Shown: positions 14,162 to 18,604 of the stretch, piece by piece
How the letters are laid out: each line of letters begins with the position of its first letter
Numbering within the stretch: the stretch's first letter is position 1
Assembly: GCA_023422005.1 (NCBI GenBank)
Contig: JAEZSC010000057.1
Coordinates: 1-18,604, forward strand
Direction of reading: 5' to 3'
DNA length: 18,604 nucleotides
Source: Bacillota bacterium
GTDB lineage: Bacteria; Bacillota; Clostridia; Christensenellales; UMGS416
Notes under the pieces: generated by a model
Database searches by the model: none
Told to the model about the DNA's origin: nothing
The model's input: the letters and a program-made list of their open reading frames with translations, nothing else
Program-made: the position numbers and the translations under genes

Positions 14162-14199
14162 CTGTCATTCAGAGGGCCGAAGGCCCGTAGAATCCCCCT
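14162..14199. repeat. Palindromic intergenic repeat, truncated second copy
   Basis: CTGTCATTCAGAGGG is repeated exactly as at 14041-14055, followed by a changed but still self-complementary hairpin, GGGCC-GAA-GGCCC (14174-14186), then GTAGAATCCCCC. The right half of the element is missing. The stretch 14200-14250 shows nothing recognisable. Confidence 0.7.
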
Positions 14200-14264
14200 G
14201 AATAAGCCGCTGCCGTATCCCCGCAGGATTCCCAGCCAAACGCTACCTTCCACCCGCAAAAAGA

Positions 14265-14273
14265 TGCTATAAT
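14265..14273 (+). promoter_or_regulatory. uvrA promoter (extended -10)
   Basis: TGC followed by a consensus TATAAT (14268-14273) forms an extended -10 about 80 bases upstream of the uvrA start. The -35 region is poor. No SOS box was found between the repeats and the start codon. Confidence 0.55.
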
Positions 14274-14354
14274 AGAAAGATTCCCGCTGCGTTAACGCCG
14301 CTGCAGAAGATTATTTTTGCCGTGATCCGGCACACAAGATAAGGAGCCCACCCC

Positions 14355-17180
14355 GTGAGAGATTTCATCCACATCAAAGGCGCTCGCGAACACAACCTGA
14401 AGAACATTGACCTGACGATCCCCCGCAACAAGCTCGTGGTGTTCACGGGCCTGAGCGGCAGCGGCAAGAGCTCTCTGGCCTTCGACACGATCTACGCCGA
14501 GGGGCAGCGCCGCTATGTGGAGAGCCTGTCGGCCTATGCCCGGCAGTTCCTGGGCCAGATGGAAAAGCCCGATGTGGACTACATCGACGGCCTGTCGCCG
14601 GCCATCTCCATCGACCAGAAGACCACCAGCCGCAACCCGCGCTCCACCGTGGGCACCGTCACCGAGATCTATGACTACCTGCGCCTGCTGTACGCTCGCA
14701 TCGGCGTGCCTCATTGCCCCAAGTGCGGCAAAGAGATCCGCCAGCAGACCGTGGACGAGATGAATGACCGCGTACAGGCGCTGGGCGAGGGTGCACGGTT
14801 CTCCATCATGGCGCCCGTGGTGCGCGGGCGCAAGGGCGAGTACACCAAGCTGTTCTCCTCGCTGAGCAAGGAGGGATACGCCCGCGTGCGCGTCAACGGC
14901 GAGGTGCGAGACCTGTCCGAGGACATCAAGCTGGACAAGCAGAAGAAGCACACGATCGAAGTCGTCGTGGATCGTCTGATCGTCAAGGACGGCATCCGCA
15001 GCCGCCTGAACGACTCGCTGGAGACGGCGCTCAAGCTGGGCGAGGGCCTGGTGCTGGTGGCCGTGGAGGGCGGCGAGGAGCTGATGTTCTCAGCCAACTA
15101 CTCGTGCAGCGACTGTGGCATCAGCATCGCCGAGCTGGCCCCGCGCAGCTTCTCCTTCAACAGCCCCTTCGGCGCGTGCCCCACCTGCGCCGGTCTGGGC
15201 ACACTGATGAAGATCGACCCCGACATGGTGGTGCCCGACCCCAAGGTCAGCCTGTTCGACGGAGCCATACAGGCCGGCGGCTGGCAGACCAGCTCCAGTG
15301 ACGGTATGGCCGGCATGTTCCTGCGCTCCCTGGGCAAGGAATATGGCTTTGATATCCGCGTGCCCTGGGGCGAGCTGCCCCAGAGTGCCCGGGACATCGT
15401 GCTCTACGGCACCGGGGATCGCCGTGTCACCGTGGAATACAGCCGTGAATACGGCTCCGGCACCTATAGCGTACCCTTCGAGGGCGTCATCAACGGCCTG
15501 GAGCGGCGCTACAAGGAGACCAAGTCCCCCGGCATGAAGGAGTACTACGAGTCGCTGATGAGCAAGGTGCGCTGCACCGATTGCCAGGGCGAGCGCCTCA
15601 AGCCCGAGGTGCGCGCCGTCACCGTGGGCGATCTGTCCATCGCCAAGTTTGCCGAGCTTTCCATTGTGGAAGCCCGGGAATTCCTGCACGGCCTGACTTT
15701 GAGCGATAAGAACAAGATCATCGCCGCGCAGATCTTCAAAGAGATCGACGAGCGTCTGGGCTTTCTGGCCGATGTGGGCCTGGACTACCTGACGCTCAGC
15801 CGCGCGGCCGCAACGCTGTCCGGCGGCGAGGCTCAACGCATCCGCCTGGCTACGCAGATCGGCTCCTCGCTGATGGGCGTGCTGTACATCCTGGATGAGC
15901 CCAGCATCGGCCTGCACCAGCGGGACAACCGCCGCCTGCTCACCACGCTCAAACGCCTGCGGGATCTGGGCAATACGCTGATCGTCGTGGAGCACGACGA
16001 GGAGACCATGCATGAGGCCGATTATATCGTGGATATCGGCCCAGGGCCGGGCATCCACGGCGGCACCATCATCGCCCAGGGCACCGCCCAGGAGATCTGC
16101 GCCGACCCCAACAGCGTGACCGGAGCTTATCTCTCAGGCCGGCGGAAAATCGAAGTGCCTCCGGCCCGCAGAAAGGCGGTCGAAGACCGTTGGCTTACGA
16201 TCCGCGGCGCCCGGGAGAACAACCTGAAGAACGTCACCGCGTCCATCCCTCTGGGCACGTTCACGTGCATCACCGGCGTGTCCGGATCGGGCAAGTCCAG
16301 CTTGATCAACGAGATTCTCTACAAGACGCTGGCCCGCGACCTGAACCGAGCCCGCACCAAGCCCGGCGCCCACGATGAGATGACCGGCCTGGAGCACCTG
16401 GACAAGGTCATCGATATCGACCAATCGCCCATCGGCCGCACGCCCCGCAGCAACCCCGCCACCTATACCGGCGTGTTTGACCTGATCCGCGGCGTGTTCG
16501 CCCAGACACCGGACGCCCGCCAGCGCGGCTACAAGGAGAACCGTTTCAGCTTCAACGTGAAGGGCGGCCGCTGCGAAGCCTGCGGCGGCGACGGCCTGAT
16601 CAAGATCGAGATGCACTTTCTGCCCGATGTGTATGTGCCCTGCGAGGTTTGCGGCGGCAAGCGCTACAACCGCGAGACGCTGGAGGTGCATTACAAGGGC
16701 AAGAGCATCTTTGACGTGCTGGAGATGACCGTGGAGGACGCGCTGGTCTACTTTGAGAACCAGCCGCGCATACTGCCCAAGCTGCAGACGCTCAACGACG
16801 TTGGCCTGGGATACATCAAGCTGGGTCAGCCCTCCACGCAGCTTTCCGGCGGCGAAGCCCAGCGCATCAAGCTTGCGACTGAACTCAGTCGCAAGAGCAC
16901 CGGGCGCACACTGTACATTCTGGATGAGCCCACCACCGGCCTGCATATGGCCGATGTGGAGAAGCTTATCGCCATCCTGCAGCAACTGACCGACGGCGGT
17001 AACACCGTCGTTGTAATCGAACATAACCTAGATGTTATCAAGACCAGCGACTACGTGATCGACCTGGGGCCCGAGGGCGGCGACCGCGGCGGACAGATCG
17101 TCGCCGTCGGCACGCCGGAAGAAGTCGCGAAGATGGAGCACAGCTACACCGGTCAGTATTTGAAGACGGTATTAAAATAG
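14355..17180 (+). CDS. uvrA: Excinuclease ABC subunit A
   Basis: A 941-residue, full-length UvrA, the dimeric ATPase that first finds helix-distorting lesions and loads UvrB. Two ABC modules are intact: Walker A GLSGSGKS (32-39) and GVSGSGKSS (641-649), signatures LSGGEAQRIRLA (from 488) and LSGGEAQRIKLA (from 830), and Walker B-type LYILDEPSIGLH and LYILDEPTTGLH. Zinc modules are complete: C251-C254...C275-C278 and C740-C743...C763-C766 (CX2CX19CX2C, required for DNA binding). An additional CPKC pair is at 121-124. The start is a GTG at 14355, eight bases after AAGGAG. The gene is probably transcribed both from its own promoter and by readthrough from uvrB. Confidence 0.98.
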   Translation: MRDFIHIKGAREHNLKNIDLTIPRNKLVVFTGLSGSGKSSLAFDTIYAEGQRRYVESLSAYARQFLGQMEKPDVDYIDGLSPAISIDQKTTSRNPRSTVGTVTEIYDYLRLLYARIGVPHCPKCGKEIRQQTVDEMNDRVQALGEGARFSIMAPVVRGRKGEYTKLFSSLSKEGYARVRVNGEVRDLSEDIKLDKQKKHTIEVVVDRLIVKDGIRSRLNDSLETALKLGEGLVLVAVEGGEELMFSANYSCSDCGISIAELAPRSFSFNSPFGACPTCAGLGTLMKIDPDMVVPDPKVSLFDGAIQAGGWQTSSSDGMAGMFLRSLGKEYGFDIRVPWGELPQSARDIVLYGTGDRRVTVEYSREYGSGTYSVPFEGVINGLERRYKETKSPGMKEYYESLMSKVRCTDCQGERLKPEVRAVTVGDLSIAKFAELSIVEAREFLHGLTLSDKNKIIAAQIFKEIDERLGFLADVGLDYLTLSRAAATLSGGEAQRIRLATQIGSSLMGVLYILDEPSIGLHQRDNRRLLTTLKRLRDLGNTLIVVEHDEETMHEADYIVDIGPGPGIHGGTIIAQGTAQEICADPNSVTGAYLSGRRKIEVPPARRKAVEDRWLTIRGARENNLKNVTASIPLGTFTCITGVSGSGKSSLINEILYKTLARDLNRARTKPGAHDEMTGLEHLDKVIDIDQSPIGRTPRSNPATYTGVFDLIRGVFAQTPDARQRGYKENRFSFNVKGGRCEACGGDGLIKIEMHFLPDVYVPCEVCGGKRYNRETLEVHYKGKSIFDVLEMTVEDALVYFENQPRILPKLQTLNDVGLGYIKLGQPSTQLSGGEAQRIKLATELSRKSTGRTLYILDEPTTGLHMADVEKLIAILQQLTDGGNTVVVIEHNLDVIKTSDYVIDLGPEGGDRGGQIVAVGTPEEVAKMEHSYTGQYLKTVLK

Positions 17181-17190
17181 GAAGAGATAT

Positions 17191-17228
17191 AAACAAGGGG
17201 CGGCCCGCAGGCCGCCCCTTGTTTATTG
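17191..17228. terminator. Terminator after uvrA (probably bidirectional)
   Basis: A perfect 15-base stem, AAACAAGGGGCGGCC (17191-17205) with GGCCGCCCCTTGTTT (17210-17224), closes a CGCA loop. The T-rich side continues as ATTGT on the plus strand; on the minus strand TTT and ATATC follow. It starts 11 bases past the uvrA stop and can also stop minus-strand transcripts from the nitroreductase gene. Confidence 0.9.
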
Positions 17229-17256
17229 TCGTTCTGGGTGCGCAAAACTTTCCCCA

Positions 17257-17315
17257 GTAGGGCAAGGGCTCTGCCCTTGCCGCGTCATTCGGCGAGGGCA
17301 GAGCCCTTGCCCTAC
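17257..17315. repeat. Nested palindrome (REP-like element)
   Basis: Two 25-base arms (17257-17281 and 17291-17315) are inverted copies with one G/A difference, around a nine-base centre, GCGTCATTC. Each arm is itself a palindrome: GGCAAGGGC-TCT-GCCCTTGCC in the left arm, with a matching arrangement on the right. The DNA could form one long hairpin or two adjacent short ones. It lies between the convergent uvrA and nitroreductase genes. Confidence 0.85.
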
Positions 17316-17346
17316 ATCAGATCGTGACGCTACAGCGCAGGAGCGC

Positions 17347-17931
17347 TCACCGGATGATGCGGATTGTCCCGTCCTTGCGTTTGGGCGCGGCGGATTCCTT
17401 GGCAATGAAACCCACCGCAGCCGCCGAGCAGATCGTGTGCTCCAAGGGGATTCCCAACTCCAGCAAGTATCGGCGCAGAGGCTGGTCGTCGCGCAGCCAA
17501 TGCAACTGGTTGATGTAGCAGCTGCCCAGGCCCAGCGACTGCGCCGCCAGGAAGAGGTTCTCCAGCGCCAGCGCGCAGTCAGCCATGGCGTTTTCGTAGT
17601 TGGGCCGGTTGGAAGCGATGATCAACGTGGGTGTGTGGTAGAAGAAGTGATAATCCTCCCGCTGCGCGGCGGCCTTCGCTCCTTGTTTGGCGGGGTAGTC
17701 GTCGTCCGGCGTCCAGCGTTGGAAGCCTTCCCGCACCAGATCGTTGATCTTGTTCAAGGCTTCCCGATTCTGTACGGCGGTGAACAGCCAGCTTTGGCTG
17801 TTGCTGCCGCTGGGCGCCCAAACGGCGGCTTCCAGCAGCGCGTCCAGCTGTTCCGGCTGGATCTGCCCCGGTTGGAACTGCCGCGTGCTTCTGCGCGCGA
17901 GGATGCAATCTAGCACTTCGTTGCGCATCAT
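17347..17931 (-). CDS. Nitroreductase family protein (FMN-dependent)
   Basis: A 194-residue nitroreductase-fold flavoenzyme. FMN-binding features are RRSTRQF (13-19), APSGSNSQSW (39-48), and the long helix MADCALALENLFLAAQSLGL (116-135) followed by GSCYI; AAVGF (171-175) leads to the C-terminal KRKDGTIRIIR. Family members reduce nitroaromatics, quinones, flavins or other electron acceptors using NAD(P)H; the natural substrate is not predictable. AGGAGG precedes two adjacent ATGs at 17931 (five bases) and 17928 (eight bases). I give the first, but the second is equally acceptable. The annotated start excludes an unsupported ten-residue extension to 17961. It is monocistronic and convergent with uvrA. 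Confidence 0.9.
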   Translation of the reverse strand: MMRNEVLDCILARRSTRQFQPGQIQPEQLDALLEAAVWAPSGSNSQSWLFTAVQNREALNKINDLVREGFQRWTPDDDYPAKQGAKAAAQREDYHFFYHTPTLIIASNRPNYENAMADCALALENLFLAAQSLGLGSCYINQLHWLRDDQPLRRYLLELGIPLEHTICSAAAVGFIAKESAAPKRKDGTIRIIR

Positions 17932-17974
17932 GGTAACCTCCTGATCCCGTCTTGATGGCATTTGCCGTGGCTAT

Positions 17975-18003
17975 ACGATAGCGCCGCGCCTCGGCCTTGT
18001 CAA
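17975..18003 (-). promoter_or_regulatory. Nitroreductase gene promoter
   Basis: On the minus strand a perfect -35 TTGACA (complement of 17998-18003), a 17-base spacer and -10 TATCGT (complement of 17975-17980) lie about 45 bases upstream of the start codon. Confidence 0.55.
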
Positions 18004-18048
18004 CACCCTGCTGCGCAGCCGGCCGGCTCGGCTCTAGGCTGCTGATGT

Positions 18049-18077
18049 TTGCCTTGTGCACATGCAAATGATATGAT
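18049..18077 (+). promoter_or_regulatory. Promoter of the lipoprotein gene
   Basis: TTGCCT (18049-18054), a 17-base spacer and TATGAT (18072-18077) lie 28 bases before the start codon. It is divergent from the nitroreductase promoter. A 12-base perfect palindrome, AGCCGGCCGGCT (18017-18028), sits between the two. Confidence 0.5.
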
Positions 18078-18105
18078 GGTTTAACCCTTTTTGGAGGCTC
18101 CGTCC

Positions 18106-18604
18106 ATGCGAACCCCTTTGCGCCGTACGTTTACTGCCGCCCTTATGCTGGCCATGGTCGCCGCGCTGCTGGCCGGATGCCTGCAGTTCCCGCAGCCATC
18201 CGTTGCGCCCGAGCTCACCGCCGCCGCGACGACCGCTGTGGCCACGTCCATCGTCTCACCCTCGCCGCAGCCATCCACAACCGCGACAGCCACGCCGGCG
18301 GCCACTGCCGACAACCGTTGGGGCGCGTGGCAGGCCGCCGCCGACGCGCAGATGCCGGCTCTGATTCCGCTTTCCACTCTGTTTTCGCCGCCTCAGTTCG
18401 TGGGCCCGTCGCTTTCTCCCGACGGCAACTTTTTACTGGTGCGCGCCATCGCGCCGGATCACAGCTATGATATGGGAATGGTTGTGGACCTGGCCACCGG
18501 CGAACAGAAGCAGCTGCCCTACCCCGAGGGAGTGGCAGGCATACCGGTTTGGAATTGGGCGGGCGATGGCAAGCATGTTCTGCTGAGCATCGACCGCATG
18601 GGGG
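18106..18604 (+). CDS. Lipoprotein with S9-peptidase-like beta-propeller (partial, 5' end)
   Basis: The first 166 codons are open to the right edge with no stop. The N-terminus is a lipoprotein signal peptide: MRTPLRRTFTAALMLAMVAA, then LLAGC with lipobox Cys25. A Ser/Thr/Pro/Ala-rich linker (about 30-68) follows, and then a propeller-like region: IPLSTLFSPPQFVGPSLSPD (about 87-106), NFLLVRAIA, MGMVVDLATGEQKQLPYP and WNWAGDGKHVLLSIDRMGG. The LSPDG...W..DGK.VLLS pattern and an initial PL..LF.PP segment resemble the N-terminal blades of S9 prolyl-oligopeptidase or acylaminoacyl-peptidase proteins. The catalytic hydrolase domain, if present, lies beyond the window, so a TolB/WD40-like lipoprotein is an alternative. 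GGAGG (18093-18097) eight bases before the ATG sets the start. Confidence 0.7.
   Translation, partial: MRTPLRRTFTAALMLAMVAALLAGCLQFPQPSVAPELTAAATTAVATSIVSPSPQPSTTATATPAATADNRWGAWQAAADAQMPALIPLSTLFSPPQFVGPSLSPDGNFLLVRAIAPDHSYDMGMVVDLATGEQKQLPYPEGVAGIPVWNWAGDGKHVLLSIDRMG

Noticed and set aside
14033..14272. Small plus-strand frame between uvrB and uvrA
   Set aside because: It is made almost entirely of the palindromic repeats, which commonly give spurious frames.
14200..14354. SOS box for uvrA
   Set aside because: No sequence with the CGAAC-N4-GTTYC pattern was found upstream of the GTG start.
15090..16058. Minus-strand open frame inside uvrA
   Set aside because: Antisense shadow of conserved UvrA sequence; no motif.

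Overview
The window is bacterial chromosomal DNA. It is GC-rich, with dense genes, strong AGGAGG-type ribosome sites and short intergenic gaps. Rex, a BlaI/M56 pair, DegV, DUF1836, VanW/G5 surface proteins and a Gram-positive (CGAAC-type) SOS box point to a high-GC member of the Bacillota, class Clostridia. A Christensenellales- or Oscillospirales-like lineage is my inference; no rRNA or other taxonomic marker is present.

Layout. (1) 1-1524, plus strand: an overlapping-start operon with the C-terminal tail of an ABC-F ATPase, an HD-domain phosphohydrolase and a DUF1989 protein. (2) 1525-1792: a MITE-like repeat and a long hairpin between convergent units. (3) 1793-3784, minus strand: a BlaI repressor and an M56 (BlaR1-type) metalloprotease, with a very clear promoter and twin operators. 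(4) 3807-5983, minus strand: a tandem-GNAT acetyltransferase, smpB and a DUF1836 regulator; smpB and DUF1836 form a tight pair. (5) 6085-8942, plus strand: a DegV lipid-binding protein and a heparinase II/III-family protein without a signal peptide. (6) 9130-11862, plus strand: the redox repressor Rex, then a membrane-anchored VanW/G5 protein ending in TKEP/TEEP repeats. (7) 11919-17228, plus strand: uvrB under an SOS box and uvrA under a separate promoter, separated by 339 bases that hold two copies of a hairpin repeat. (8) 17257-18604: a nested palindrome, a minus-strand nitroreductase, and the start of a divergently transcribed lipoprotein with an S9-peptidase-like beta-propeller, cut by the window edge.

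Most of the window is housekeeping: excision repair, trans-translation, redox sensing and surface proteins. The most distinctive content is the BlaI/M56 pair. It keeps the protease motif, the presumed BlaI scissile bond and mecI-like operators, but carries an internal lipobox and an NTF2-like C-terminal domain in place of a penicillin-binding sensor. Also notable are the HD-DUF1989 pair with no guanidine or urea genes in view, and three different palindromic repeat families confined to gene ends. I found no CRISPR array, prophage, transposase, tRNA or rRNA, and no clear evidence of an entirely new multi-gene system.
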